A stretch of 64,000 nucleotides of DNA from Gallionella sp. GTDB lineage: Bacteria > Pseudomonadota > Gammaproteobacteria > Burkholderiales > Gallionellaceae. The stretch is taken from NCBI GenBank assembly GCA_003153155.1, contig PLWV01000006.1, positions 1 through 64,000 of the forward strand. Direction: 5' to 3'. Each line of letters begins with the position of its first letter. The stretch's first letter is position 1. A program made the position numbers and the translations under genes. The notes under the pieces are model-generated. The model searched no databases. It was not told the origin of the DNA and worked only from the letters and a program-made list of their open reading frames with translations. Below are positions 10,075 to 20,321 of this stretch, piece by piece.

Positions 10075-10930
10075 CCTCAGCAAGCAAATCCGCCACCGTC
10101 GGATAACGCAGCGCCATCTTCAATTCCTGCTTCATGCGTTGATTGGTCAGCCGCCGTGATTCGTTCATGAATGACAGCAACGTTTCCGGCAGCACGCGCT
10201 GTGCCTCGGCACGGCTGATGCGCGGAACGCGCGGCAGACCGAACGCATCAGCCACGCTGTCGAAATATTCTCCCATCTTCAACTGGCTGTCGTCGCTGGC
10301 GTGATACACGCGACACGCTTTTCCACGCTGCAAAGCCGCGACGCTGATGCGCGCCAGATCATCGGTATGGATGTGGTTGGTGTAGCCGTCCTCGCTGGCG
10401 ATGATGCCCGGTGTGCCCTGCTGCACACGGCTTAGCGGCAGGCGGTCTGCGGCGTAGATGCCCGATACGCGCAGGATGCTGGCCTTCACCTGGTTGCGTC
10501 TGGCCCAGTTGCGTATCTGCATCTCGGCATCCACGCGCCGTTGTGAGCGTGGCGAGGTTGCCTTGAGCGGATGGGTCTCACTCACCCACGCTCCACCGCA
10601 ATCCCCATACACACCGCTGGTGCTGATGTACACCAGCCGCTTGGGCAATTTACCCTGCGACAGGGCGCTGAGCAGATTGCACGTGCGCGTGTCGTGAACA
10701 CCACTGTTCGGAGGCGGTGCAAGATGCAGCACCGCATCGGCTAATCCGGAGATGCGCGCGAGGCTGCTGCGGTCATCCAGATCGCCCAGTAGTGGCATCA
10801 CATCCAGTGCGCGCAATCTTGTGCAATAGGCGGGATTACGCACTAAAGCAAACACCTGATAGCCCTGCTTCAACAAGGGTATAGCGCGCAGCGCGACATC
10901 TCCGCAGCCAATAATCAACAAGCGTCTCAT
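10064..10930 (-). CDS. NAD(P)-dependent epimerase/dehydratase (SDR) family protein
   Basis: Start reassigned to MRRLLIIGCGDVALRAIPLL; YISTSGVYGDCGG motif. Confidence 0.83.
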   Translation of the reverse strand: MRRLLIIGCGDVALRAIPLLKQGYQVFALVRNPAYCTRLRALDVMPLLGDLDDRSSLARISGLADAVLHLAPPPNSGVHDTRTCNLLSALSQGKLPKRLVYISTSGVYGDCGGAWVSETHPLKATSPRSQRRVDAEMQIRNWARRNQVKASILRVSGIYAADRLPLSRVQQGTPGIIASEDGYTNHIHTDDLARISVAALQRGKACRVYHASDDSQLKMGEYFDSVADAFGLPRVPRISRAEAQRVLPETLLSFMNESRRLTNQRMKQELKMALRYPTVADLLAEVKP

Positions 10931-10982
10931 GGCGTGATTATGCGTTAAAATTCGCGCTTTAGCGCAACCTACAGCATTCATC

Positions 10983-11996
10983 ATGACGTTCCAAACGGTT
11001 ATTCAACCCAGCGGCCACAACTTCCCGATCGAAGCGCACGAGACTATCCTCGAGGCCGCTCTCAAGCACGGCTACACGCTGCCATACAGTTGCCGCGACG
11101 GGGTATGCGGAGCATGCAAGGGCAAGGTGATGACAGGGCAAGTGGATTACGGCAAGTATCAGGAAAGCACGTTGAGCGAGGCCGAAAAGGCTGCGGGCAT
11201 GGCACTGTTCTGCTGCGCCAAACCGCAGTCCGATCTGGTGCTGGAGTGCCGTGAAGTGAATGCGGTCAAGGACATCCCGGTCAAGACCATACCGTGCCGT
11301 GTGCAGAAAATGGAAAGGCCCGCACCGGATGTAATGGTGCTCTCGCTCAAGCTGCCCTCCAATGAGCGCTTGCAATTTCTGGCCGGACAATACATAGACA
11401 TTTTGCTCAAGGATCAAAAGCCGCGCAGTTTCTCGCTGGCCAATGCGCCGCATGACGATGAGTTTCTGGAACTGCATATCCGCAACATCACGGGCGGCGC
11501 ATTTACCCAACACGTTTTTGAAACCATGAAAGAGCGCGACATCCTGCGCTTCAGAGGTCCGCTCGGCACTTTTTTTCTGCGCGAAGACTTGGACAAGCCG
11601 ATCATCTTCGTCGCCAGCGGCACCGGCTTCGCCCCGATCAAGGCGATCATCGAACACGCGCTATATATCGGCGTAAAACGCCCGATGCACTTTTATTGGG
11701 GAGCGCGCAAGCTGGCGGATTTGTATATGCTGGACAAAGCCAGGCAATGGGAAAGAAACGGTATCAAATTTACTCCGGTACTCTCTGAAGCCTTGCCGGA
11801 AGATGCATGGCAAGGACGCACCGGGTTTGTTCATCAAGCGGTGCTAGATGACTACCGCGATTTATCGCCCTATGAGGTGTACACCTGTGGCGCACCCGTG
11901 GTCGTGGAAGCCGCACACCGCGACTTCACAACTCAGCGCGGGCTACCAAATGAAGCTTTCTTTTCGGATGCGTTTACGTTTGCGTCAAAAAACTAA
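10983..11996 (+). CDS. CDP-6-deoxy-delta-3,4-glucoseen reductase-like flavoprotein with N-terminal 2Fe-2S ferredoxin domain
   Basis: CRDGVCGACKGKV...LFCCAKP 2Fe-2S motif followed by an FAD/NAD reductase module (RSFSLANAP, GTGFAPIKAI). Confidence 0.83.
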   Translation: MTFQTVIQPSGHNFPIEAHETILEAALKHGYTLPYSCRDGVCGACKGKVMTGQVDYGKYQESTLSEAEKAAGMALFCCAKPQSDLVLECREVNAVKDIPVKTIPCRVQKMERPAPDVMVLSLKLPSNERLQFLAGQYIDILLKDQKPRSFSLANAPHDDEFLELHIRNITGGAFTQHVFETMKERDILRFRGPLGTFFLREDLDKPIIFVASGTGFAPIKAIIEHALYIGVKRPMHFYWGARKLADLYMLDKARQWERNGIKFTPVLSEALPEDAWQGRTGFVHQAVLDDYRDLSPYEVYTCGAPVVVEAAHRDFTTQRGLPNEAFFSDAFTFASKN

Positions 11997-12107
11997 TTAT
12001 TCCAATTTTCAATAAAAACGATAACTGTGTTGGCTTCGTCTTCGGCTCCTAGTCGTACTAAATTGTACTGTCTTCGTCGCCTCATCCTCGCTGCCTTGTT
12101 CTCCTTT

Positions 12108-12662
12108 CTATTGCGAATTGGAATTACGCGTCGAGATGCGCATTTCGCCGTTGTTTTGCTCTACCTTGAATTGCTGTAGAACATTCATGCCAAACAAAGG
12201 CTGGCTGAGGTTTTTGGATACTACCGCCGGGACATCCGTAAGCGTAAACGGCCCAAACATCAGTTTGGGAATAATGGTAGTACACGCTTCCGCAACGCCA
12301 TTTGCGGTCTGCATATATATTTTGTTCCTGCAATTTATTTTTACTAAAAGCGCAAATGACATCGGCAACGAAATTCCAGACGCACCTGTATCAACAAGGA
12401 ACGTTAGTGCCCTGTCATTAACCGTGGCCTCCAGGAAATAATGGCCGTTGCCGCGCTGTTTAAGGATAAGTATGCCGTCCAACTGCTGCATTTCTGCAGT
12501 GCCCCATGAAGCAATAGCTTGCACATCCGGTTTACAGGGAGACTCTTGATATATCAAATTGCCTTGTTGATTTTTACATTTGTATACAGAAGCTGCCCAT
12601 GCCTCTGCGCTGGGCAGCGCAAGGATAATGGCAGATAACATTGCAATGATATTTTTTTGCAT
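12108..12662 (-). CDS. DUF4124 + retropepsin-like aspartic protease domain protein
   Basis: Signal peptide, VYKCKNQQGNLIYQESPC (DUF4124-like), then ALTFLVDTGASGISLP retropepsin-like active site. Confidence 0.75.
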   Translation of the reverse strand: MQKNIIAMLSAIILALPSAEAWAASVYKCKNQQGNLIYQESPCKPDVQAIASWGTAEMQQLDGILILKQRGNGHYFLEATVNDRALTFLVDTGASGISLPMSFALLVKINCRNKIYMQTANGVAEACTTIIPKLMFGPFTLTDVPAVVSKNLSQPLFGMNVLQQFKVEQNNGEMRISTRNSNSQ

Positions 12663-12710
12663 AACCGTCTCCCCAAAACGTGAAAGGTGACGCGCCGCTT
12701 TGCGGCTTAG

Positions 12711-12780
12711 GTGAAAGGTGAAACGCAGAACTACTGCTTCGTTTCACCTTTCACAGCTTCACCTTTCACAGCTTCACCTT
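12711..12780. repeat. 15-bp inverted repeat plus tandem CACCTTTCACAGCTT units downstream of hemY
   Basis: gtgaaaggtgaaacg (12711-12725) / cgtttcacctttcac (12740-12754), followed by repeats of cacctttcacagctt. Confidence 0.65.
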
Positions 12781-12786
12781 CACGTT

Positions 12787-14016
12787 TCACTGTTTCGCCA
12801 CCGCCATCGCGTTCTGATAATACTTGAACGCCTCGTCAGATTTACCCAGGCGTTCCGCGAGCTGTCCTAGCGCGGTATAGGCGGCATGGCTGGGTGCGAT
12901 GCTGTTGCTGGCATCCAGATAGTTTTGCGCCTTGCCCCACAACTTTTGATGCAAACACAATTTGCCGAGCGCGAGCAGCAATCCGGCATCTTGTTTGTTC
13001 TGGATGAGCCATTTTTCGGCTTGCTCGATTTGCGCCACCACATCGCTGGATTGGCAATCACCATACAGCGCGACCAGTTCGCTGTCCCATTGCGCATTCA
13101 GACTATCTGTCAGTATTTGCTGCGCGAGGGTGACAGCAGAGCTGTCGGGCACACCGCGGCGTCCCCCTTGCGGGGGCTGTGCGAGTGAACCGCCACCGTG
13201 TTGAATCAGTGCGCGTGCGGCGGTTGCGGCAATCTTGCTGCGCCGCTTGAAATCGGCAGGAATATTTTTAAGGCAAGTGGTCAGACCCGCCAAATCTTCC
13301 TGCTGACGAATTTTTTCCAGCCAGGCTTGTTGGCGCAATTGCGCCGCCAGCGTCGCATCGATGGACGCACGTTTTTCCAGCTTGTCGAGCACGTTCAATA
13401 CCTCGTCCCAATTACCCGCCTGCTGATGCGCCTTCAGTTCCAGCGACATCGCGCCGATATGGCCCTTGACCCCACTGTCGCGCAATTCCTGCAAGGCGTC
13501 CAATGCGCCGCGCGGATCGCGTTGGTCGAGCAAGAATTTGCTGGTCGTCATCAAACGCATGGTGGAATCGCCAATCGTCTTGCCTTCGGCAGCGGACAAA
13601 TAAGCATCGCGTTTTTTGTATTCGCGCAATTCATGGGCGGAACGTGCTGCGATGATGGGATGCAAGGCGGAGGTGTCGCCCAATTCCATCGCGCGCGCTG
13701 CGGCTTTTTCCGAAGCAGCATAGCGGCCTTCGAAGAACGCGCCGAGCTCCTCGTCCAACAATTCGCGGGCATTGGCTTGTGCGCGCTCCAGACGAAATTT
13801 CCGCACATATGCCGGCAGTTGCAGGGCGGCGATTATCAGTCTCACCAGCCCGTAGCCAAACACGAAGGTCAGTAGCAACAGGACGATGAACAGCGTAAGC
13901 GACAGTTCGATGCGATAGGGTGGATACACCAACAGCACATAAGCCGGATTGTGCGCTGCAGTGGTGAGTGCCACCGCAGCGGCAAACAGTCCGAGTATCC
14001 ATACTAGGTATTTCAT
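12787..14016 (-). CDS. hemY: HemY-like heme biosynthesis-associated TPR protein
   Basis: MKYLVWILGLFAAAVALTTAAH...GYVLLVYPPYRIELSLTLFI-type N-terminus, TPR C-terminus, downstream of hemX. Confidence 0.88.
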   Translation of the reverse strand: MKYLVWILGLFAAAVALTTAAHNPAYVLLVYPPYRIELSLTLFIVLLLLTFVFGYGLVRLIIAALQLPAYVRKFRLERAQANARELLDEELGAFFEGRYAASEKAAARAMELGDTSALHPIIAARSAHELREYKKRDAYLSAAEGKTIGDSTMRLMTTSKFLLDQRDPRGALDALQELRDSGVKGHIGAMSLELKAHQQAGNWDEVLNVLDKLEKRASIDATLAAQLRQQAWLEKIRQQEDLAGLTTCLKNIPADFKRRSKIAATAARALIQHGGGSLAQPPQGGRRGVPDSSAVTLAQQILTDSLNAQWDSELVALYGDCQSSDVVAQIEQAEKWLIQNKQDAGLLLALGKLCLHQKLWGKAQNYLDASNSIAPSHAAYTALGQLAERLGKSDEAFKYYQNAMAVAKQ

Positions 14017-15236
14017 CGCGCCGACCTTGGCCGTCCCTCGAAACTAGCCTTTGGCTCGTTTGGCCGTCCCTCGAAACTAGCCTTTGGCTCGTTTTCACGC
14101 GTCAGGCGGTAGTTGCGCACCGCTTGCAAACTGGAGCTGATGTCCGGCAATTCGATGCTAATGTCGGACGCGGCAAGTTTTTTCAGCCCGTCCGACATCC
14201 GCATACCCTCGTTCGATTTGCCGTCGAAATAGCGTGCCGTCCAAAGTTGCGCGGTTTTCAGTTCCTGCCTGAAACTATCTTCGTCGCGCGACAACAGCGC
14301 GAGGCGTGCCGACAGCAAACGCAGCTTGAGATTCTCGCGCAGGAAAAATTCCTGATTGGGCGGCAACAGCGGAATCTCGGCCTTGCCGGTATTTTCAATA
14401 CGCACCAGCTGCTTCACCTCTTGCCAGATTTCACGCAGCAGCTTTTGCCAGACCGTTTCATCCGGGTGCCCGGCCAAATGCTCTCCGGATTTTGTCGGAA
14501 CGGCTTGCGCGACCACTTCATTCGGGTGCCCGGACAAAAGCTTTTCGTCTGCCGCGCGTTGCTGATAGGCCAACGGCATCTGATCCACAGCGGTGATCAG
14601 ATTATTGAGTTGAAAATTGATGCCGGTTATGTCCACGCTGGGCAGCGCGCGCAGCTTGTCCATATCCTGACTGATGGCCTTGCGCAGCCCGTTGAATGCC
14701 GGCCGGTTCATGCGCTGCAAACGTCCATCGGCACTCTGCATGGCAATCAGCGCGGCCTTTACATTGGCCGACAGTTGCAATTGCTGCGCGGCTATTAGTA
14801 GCATCTGTTCGACTTCCGCCAGCGCGGTTTCATCGCGGTTTACCGACAGGTCGTTATACAAAGTTTCCAGCGCGGCGCGCTGATTTTGCGACTCGGCATA
14901 GCGTGATTCCAGCGTTGCCACTTTGGCGAAAAGTTCGCGTGCCTGATCCTGGCTTTGTGTCAGCAACATCTGATTGGCCTTGCTGCTGCCGTCCATCTCG
15001 GCGATTTTTTTCGCCAGTTGCTGCTGCATGTCGCTGATGGCGCGATGCCCATCCAGCCATTGCCACAGGAAGATTATCACCAGCACCGCCAGCGTCAGCT
15101 GCGTGATGCTGATGTGCGCGATAACCTCCGCCACCGAGGTTTTATGCGCCGGGCGCGGCTGGTCAGGCAATACCGGGGTTTCTGGCTTGGCGCTATCCGG
15201 CCCGGCATTTTCAGGCTGTGAGATTTGCTCGCTCAT
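14013..15236 (-). CDS. hemX: HemX-like membrane protein (uroporphyrinogen-III C-methyltransferase family annotation)
   Basis: Single N-terminal TM and coiled-coil, LLREIWQEVKQLVRIENT; lies between hemD and hemY. Confidence 0.85.
   Translation of the reverse strand: MSEQISQPENAGPDSAKPETPVLPDQPRPAHKTSVAEVIAHISITQLTLAVLVIIFLWQWLDGHRAISDMQQQLAKKIAEMDGSSKANQMLLTQSQDQARELFAKVATLESRYAESQNQRAALETLYNDLSVNRDETALAEVEQMLLIAAQQLQLSANVKAALIAMQSADGRLQRMNRPAFNGLRKAISQDMDKLRALPSVDITGINFQLNNLITAVDQMPLAYQQRAADEKLLSGHPNEVVAQAVPTKSGEHLAGHPDETVWQKLLREIWQEVKQLVRIENTGKAEIPLLPPNQEFFLRENLKLRLLSARLALLSRDEDSFRQELKTAQLWTARYFDGKSNEGMRMSDGLKKLAASDISIELPDISSSLQAVRNYRLTRENEPKASFEGRPNEPKASFEGRPRSAR
14027..14092. repeat. Two tandem 33-bp in-frame repeats in hemX
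   Basis: ttggccgtccctcgaaactagcctttggctcgt at 14027 and again at 14060; encodes NEPKASFEGRP twice. Confidence 0.9.
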
Positions 15237-15321
15237 TCGATATCTTTCATAATAAGGACTAAGGTGCGGGGGCTGGGCGATGGGGGACTGGGCGCTGAGT
15301 GTGCGGGTTTACCCAAAATCC

Positions 15322-16269
15322 TCAGTCCTCGGTCCTCAGTCCTGCGTTGCCCTTTGTCCTCTGACCGGCCCATGTTATCAAAGCGGATAGCAATCCGTCA
15401 TCCCCGGATGCCGTCAATTGCACCTGAAGCCAACCTTGCTCGCGGGCCAGCCCGGCAATGCGTGCATGCGGCACGAATAACGGTATGTCGCGTATTACTT
15501 GTTGAGATTTACTATCCAGCATCTGCCACAGATAGCCCAAGGCCTCGCTGCTGGTCACGGTGATCGCATCCGGCACGGCGGACAGCAACGCACTTGCATC
15601 CTGTTGCGGCTTGCTGCGCTGGTAGCAGGTGGCATATTCCACCGTCGCACCGCGCGCCTTGAGTGTGTCGCCCAACAACTCGCGTCCGCCATCGCCGCGA
15701 AAAATCATCACGCGCCATCCGGCAACATTCTGCAATTCCGGCAAAGCCAGCAAACCTTCGCTGTCGAAATGTTCGGTGGGTGCAATGACGTTGGAGATAC
15801 CCGATTCGCGCAAGGCTTTCGCACTGCTTTGTCCGACCGTGGCAATTTTCAACTCCCCTCTCCCGCTTGTGGGAGAGGGGTTGTAACCAGCGACTTGGCT
15901 GGCGTTGTTGGGCAGCCTAGTCGAATGGCTATAACCAATGACTTGCCCAGCGTCTTTTGCTGGGTTAGTCAGATGGCTAGTAGTCATATCAGTAGTTCCA
16001 TCAGGGGAGAGGGATGCGCCCGCTGCACGTATCGCCGCGATACCGTAGTGCACGGCGTTCGGACTGATAAAGATGGCGAGGTTGAATTGTCCGAGACGGG
16101 CGATTTGTTCGTGCAGTGTTTTGGTATCTTGCACCGCCGTTATGTCCAGCAACGGGAACAGCAGCGGAATGCCGCCCGCCTGTTCGATACGCCGTGCCAA
16201 TTGCACAGCCTGGTCACGCGGCCGCGTGACGACGATCTTCAGTCCGGTCAGCGGGAGGTCGTTAGTCAT
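15322..16269 (-). CDS. hemD: Uroporphyrinogen-III synthase, with in-frame repeat insertion
   Basis: LTGLKIVVTRPRDQAVQLARRIEQAGG, IATVGQSSAKALRESG, ITVTSSEALGYL; ~54 extra residues of repeat-derived sequence at about 15854-16015. Confidence 0.9.
   Translation of the reverse strand: MTNDLPLTGLKIVVTRPRDQAVQLARRIEQAGGIPLLFPLLDITAVQDTKTLHEQIARLGQFNLAIFISPNAVHYGIAAIRAAGASLSPDGTTDMTTSHLTNPAKDAGQVIGYSHSTRLPNNASQVAGYNPSPTSGRGELKIATVGQSSAKALRESGISNVIAPTEHFDSEGLLALPELQNVAGWRVMIFRGDGGRELLGDTLKARGATVEYATCYQRSKPQQDASALLSAVPDAITVTSSEALGYLWQMLDSKSQQVIRDIPLFVPHARIAGLAREQGWLQVQLTASGDDGLLSALITWAGQRTKGNAGLRTED
15881..15930 (+). repeat. Dispersed hairpin repeat, copy A1 (subtype I), inside hemD
   Basis: ttgtaaccagCGACTtGGCTG...CAGCCtAGTCGaatggct. 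Confidence 0.85.
15931..16003 (+). repeat. Dispersed hairpin repeat, copy A2 (subtype II), inside hemD
   Basis: ataaccaaTGACTtgCCCAGC gtctttt GCTGGGttAGTCAgatggctagtagtcatatcagtagttccatca. Confidence 0.88.
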
Positions 16270-16329
16270 TTTCTGCCAACATAATGCATTTCAGTTTGGC
16301 AAATGGGCCGCAGGTTTTGCGGGAGTAGT

Positions 16330-17292
16330 TTAACCGTGACTTGCGGTCACGTTTAAAATTGCGGCAAGGATTTCATCTGCACCTTGCGCACGCAGCGCAT
16401 CGGCGACTTTATTTCCCAGTGCTTCGGGATTGGCGATCTCGCCGGTCAACTCGGCGTGCGTCATGCGCTTCCCATCCGGGCTGGCAACGAAGCCGCGCAT
16501 CCGCAGCTTGCCATTCTTTACTTCGGCAAAGCCGCCCAACGGCACTTGGCAGCTACCCGCCAGCGCGCGGCTCAGGGCGCGCTCAGCCAATACACAGGTG
16601 GCGGTATCGTGATGGTGCAACGGCTGCAGCAAGGCGATTATATCGGCGCGATCAGCGCGACATTCGATGCCCAATGCGCCTTGCCCGACCGCGGGCAGAC
16701 TGTCTTCGCTGCTGATCAGAGCGCGGATGCGCTTACCCAGCCCCAAGCGTTTCAGCCCGGCGGCGGCGAGGATGATGGCGGCGTATTGCCCTTCGTCCAG
16801 CTTGCGCAAACGGGTTTGCACGTTGCCGCGCAACGGCTCGATGTTGATATGCGGAAAGCGCGCACGCAACTGGCTTTCGCGGCGCAGGCTGGAGGTGCCC
16901 ACCACACTGCCGGCCGGCAACGCGGCCAAATTCTCATGTTTGTTCGAAACGAACGCATCGTGCGGGTCTTCGCGTTCGCCGATGGCGGCCAGGACAAAAC
17001 CTTCCGGAAGGTGCATCGGCACGTCTTTCAGCGAATGCACGGCGAGGTCGGCGCGGCCGTCTTCAAGCGCGGTTTCCAGCTCTTTCACGAACAGTCCCTT
17101 GCCGCCGATCTTGGACAGCGTGACGTCGAGAATCTGGTCGCCCTGCGTGGTCATGCCCAATATACTAACCTCTGTTTGCGGATATAATGCGCGCAGCCTG
17201 TCCCGGATATGCTCTGCCTGCCACATCGCCAGCGCGCTTTCACGCGAAGCGATCACTAAACGGGAAGGGAGGGTTGGGGATATTTGACTCAT
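16330..17292 (-). CDS. hemC: Porphobilinogen deaminase (hydroxymethylbilane synthase)
   Basis: Start reassigned to [56 protein letters not shown]. Confidence 0.96.
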   Translation of the reverse strand: MSQISPTLPSRLVIASRESALAMWQAEHIRDRLRALYPQTEVSILGMTTQGDQILDVTLSKIGGKGLFVKELETALEDGRADLAVHSLKDVPMHLPEGFVLAAIGEREDPHDAFVSNKHENLAALPAGSVVGTSSLRRESQLRARFPHINIEPLRGNVQTRLRKLDEGQYAAIILAAAGLKRLGLGKRIRALISSEDSLPAVGQGALGIECRADRADIIALLQPLHHHDTATCVLAERALSRALAGSCQVPLGGFAEVKNGKLRMRGFVASPDGKRMTHAELTGEIANPEALGNKVADALRAQGADEILAAILNVTASHG

Positions 17293-17341
17293 CAAAATTT
17301 CCTGAATTTTAATTAAAAATACGCGGCGCATTCTAGCATAA

Positions 17342-17494
17342 GGGCATCTCTAAAAATTCGATCAAGCCGATGATGGCAAGGCGAAAACGGGCGCAAAAGC
17401 GGAGTTTACACGAAGTATATCGCTGCGCGACCCCGCATTTTGAGCCCGTTTTCAACGCCGCCAGCGCGGCTTTAGCGGATTTTTAGAGGTGCCC
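17342..17494. mobile_element. MITE-like 153-bp element with terminal inverted repeats and ATAA target duplication
   Basis: gggcatctctaaaaattcg ... cggatttttagaggtgccc (17/19 bp inverted), internal inverted repeat aaaacgggc.caaaa.cgg, flanked by ataa at 17338-17341 and 17495-17498. Confidence 0.8.
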
Positions 17495-17525
17495 ATAAGG
17501 TGCGCCGTACTTTTGTTCCGAAAAC

Positions 17526-20321
17526 GTGATGAATTTGATTGCCGCCCCTACCGATATTTCCAGCAAGGATTTGCCGCTGCGCGATGATGTGCGCCTGCTT
17601 GGTCGCATTCTCGGCGACACGCTGCGCGAACAAGAGGGCGAAGCATCCTACCAGTTGATCGAGAACGTGCGCCGCGCCGCGGTACGTTTCCGCAAGACGC
17701 AGGACGACCGCGACCGCGTGCAACTCGAGCAAACGCTGGACGCGCTGTCGCCCAGTGAAACGCTGGTGGTGGTGCGCGCCTTCAGCTACTTTTCGCAGCT
17801 GTCCAACATCGCCGAAGACCTGCATCACAACCGCCGTCATCGTGCCCACCTCAAAGCGGGAACCGCGCCAAAAGACGGCAGCCTGCTGCTGGCACTGGAG
17901 CGCATCGGGGAGAAACACATCAGCAAGGAAACGCTGCAATCATTTTTGAACAGCGCGCTGATCTCACCGGTATTGACCGCGCATCCCACCGAAGTGCAGC
18001 GCAAAAGCATCCTCGATTGCCAGTTGATCATTTCGCGCCTGCTGTCCGATCGTGATCGCGTGGACATGACGCCGGATGATCTGGCCGACAACGAGGAGAC
18101 CCTGCATCGCTTCGTACTGATTTTGTGGCAAACACGCATGTTGCGCACCACCAAGTTAACCGTGCGTGACGAGATCAAGAACGGCCTGGAGTTCTACCGC
18201 TACACCTTCCTCAGCGAAATCCCCAAGATTTACGCCAACATGGAAAAGCAACTGGAAGCGCGCTTCGACAAGAACATCCGCATTCCGCCGTTGTTGCGCG
18301 TGGGCAGTTGGATCGGCGGCGATCGCGACGGCAACCCCTTCGTCACCCACGATGTGATGCTGGACGCGGTGCAGCAGCATTCATCGCTAGCCTTTGAGCA
18401 TTACTTGGGTGAGACGCACCTGCTGGGCACCCGCCTGAGCCTGACCGATCGTTTGGTGGAGGTCAGCGATGAGTTGCGCAAGCTTTCCGATGAATCGCCG
18501 GATAAGTCCGCCGGTCGCGCTGATGAACCTTATCGCCGCGCGCTGATTCTGATTTATTCGCGCCTGATGGCCACCGCCCAACAACTGGGTCACAAAATTT
18601 CGCATCTGCCGCCGGTGGACAAACATGCGCAGCCTTATGCCACACCGCAAGATTTCATCAACGATATGGATGTGCTGATCGACTCGCTATTCAAGCATGG
18701 GGCGGTGTATCTGGCACGCGGACGTCTCGCCTATTTGCGCCGCGCCGTGGAAGTATTCGGTTTTCATCTTGCCCCGCTGGACATGCGCCAGCACAGCGCG
18801 ATCCACGAACAAACTGTAACAGAGCTTTTCTCCCATAACAGCGGCCAAGCCCACTATAAAGACTTGGACGAAGCCGCGCGCCGCGAAGTATTGCTGGCCG
18901 CATTGCAAGCTGGCAAACCGTTACTGAGCGACGCTTTATCATCTGATAGCCTTGGGCAATACTCCGACTTGGCGCAAAGCGAGTTGCGCATCATGCAAGC
19001 CGCTGCGGAAATTCATCAGCGCTTTGGCCGCGCCGCACTGCCCAACCACATCATCTCCAAGACTGATGCCGTCAGCGACATGCTGGAGCTCGCCCTGATG
19101 CTGCAACAGGTAGGCCTGCTTGAAAGTGGCAAAAATCCTGTGCTGCACGTCAACATCATCCCTTTGTTCGAGACCATCGAAGACCTGCGCGGTTGCGGGA
19201 CGATCATGGGCGAGTTGTTCTCGATCCCCTACTACCGCAAACTGCTGAGCAGTCGCGGCAATACGCAGGAAGTGATGCTCGGCTATTCCGACAGCAACAA
19301 GGACGGCGGCTATCTCACCGCCAATTGGGAACTGTACAAAGCCGAGGTCGAGCTGGTGAAAGTGTTCGCCAAACACGGCATCGAGATGCGCCTGTTCCAC
19401 GGCCGCGGCGGCACCGTCGGGCGCGGCGGCGGCCCCAGCTACGACGCGATCCTGGCGCAACCGCCGGGCAGCGTGAATGGACAAATCCGCATCACCGAAC
19501 AAGGCGAAGTCATTTCCAGCAAATACTCCAATCCCGAGATTGGCCGGCGCAACCTGGAGACACTGATCGCCGCCACCATGGAAGCCACACTGCTGCATCA
19601 TCACGGCGCGGACAGCACCATGCCGGAATACCATCGCATCATGGAAGCATTAAGCCGCGATGCCTTCACCGCCTACCGCAAGCTGGTATATGAAACTCCC
19701 GGCTTCACCGAATATTTTTTCTCCGCCACACCGATACGCGAAATCGCCGAACTCAACATCGGCAGCCGCCCTTCGGCGCGCAAGGCATCCGACCGCATCG
19801 AGGATTTGCGCGCGATTCCCTGGGTGTTCAGCTGGGGCTTGAACCGCACGCTGTTGCCGGGCTGGTTCGGCTTCGGCAGTGCGGTAAAGCGATTCATCGC
19901 TCGCGAGGGCGATACCGGTTTGGCTCAACTTCAAGCGATGTACAAGAACTGGGCATTCTTCCGCGGCTTGATGTCCAATATGGATATGGTGCTTTCCAAA
20001 ACCGACATGGGCATCGCCTCGAGCTATGCCGAGCTGGTGGATGACGTCGCAATGCGCGAGCGAATTTTCGGCGCGATCAACAACGAATGGGAAAGCACCG
20101 TGGAAATGCTGTTCGCGGTAACCGGTAACACCACGCTGTTGCAGGACAACCCGGCATTTGCGCGCAGCCTGCTGACCCGCACACCCTACATTGATCCGCT
20201 CAACCATTTGCAGGTTGCGCTGCTGCAACGCCATCGCGCCGGAGACAATGACGTACTGGTGAAGCGCGCCATTCATCTCACCATCAACGGCATTGCAACC
20301 GGGTTGCGCAACAGCGGATAA
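17526..20321 (+). CDS. ppc: Phosphoenolpyruvate carboxylase
   Basis: [46 protein letters not shown] motifs; 931 aa. Confidence 0.98.
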   Translation: MMNLIAAPTDISSKDLPLRDDVRLLGRILGDTLREQEGEASYQLIENVRRAAVRFRKTQDDRDRVQLEQTLDALSPSETLVVVRAFSYFSQLSNIAEDLHHNRRHRAHLKAGTAPKDGSLLLALERIGEKHISKETLQSFLNSALISPVLTAHPTEVQRKSILDCQLIISRLLSDRDRVDMTPDDLADNEETLHRFVLILWQTRMLRTTKLTVRDEIKNGLEFYRYTFLSEIPKIYANMEKQLEARFDKNIRIPPLLRVGSWIGGDRDGNPFVTHDVMLDAVQQHSSLAFEHYLGETHLLGTRLSLTDRLVEVSDELRKLSDESPDKSAGRADEPYRRALILIYSRLMATAQQLGHKISHLPPVDKHAQPYATPQDFINDMDVLIDSLFKHGAVYLARGRLAYLRRAVEVFGFHLAPLDMRQHSAIHEQTVTELFSHNSGQAHYKDLDEAARREVLLAALQAGKPLLSDALSSDSLGQYSDLAQSELRIMQAAAEIHQRFGRAALPNHIISKTDAVSDMLELALMLQQVGLLESGKNPVLHVNIIPLFETIEDLRGCGTIMGELFSIPYYRKLLSSRGNTQEVMLGYSDSNKDGGYLTANWELYKAEVELVKVFAKHGIEMRLFHGRGGTVGRGGGPSYDAILAQPPGSVNGQIRITEQGEVISSKYSNPEIGRRNLETLIAATMEATLLHHHGADSTMPEYHRIMEALSRDAFTAYRKLVYETPGFTEYFFSATPIREIAELNIGSRPSARKASDRIEDLRAIPWVFSWGLNRTLLPGWFGFGSAVKRFIAREGDTGLAQLQAMYKNWAFFRGLMSNMDMVLSKTDMGIASSYAELVDDVAMRERIFGAINNEWESTVEMLFAVTGNTTLLQDNPAFARSLLTRTPYIDPLNHLQVALLQRHRAGDNDVLVKRAIHLTINGIATGLRNSG

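Noticed and set aside
15881-16003. Interpretation of the hemD insertion as an integron attC pair
   Set aside because: Hairpins with unpaired bases recall attC, but no RYYYAAC/GTTRRRY core sites or integrase are visible; kept only as a structural analogy.
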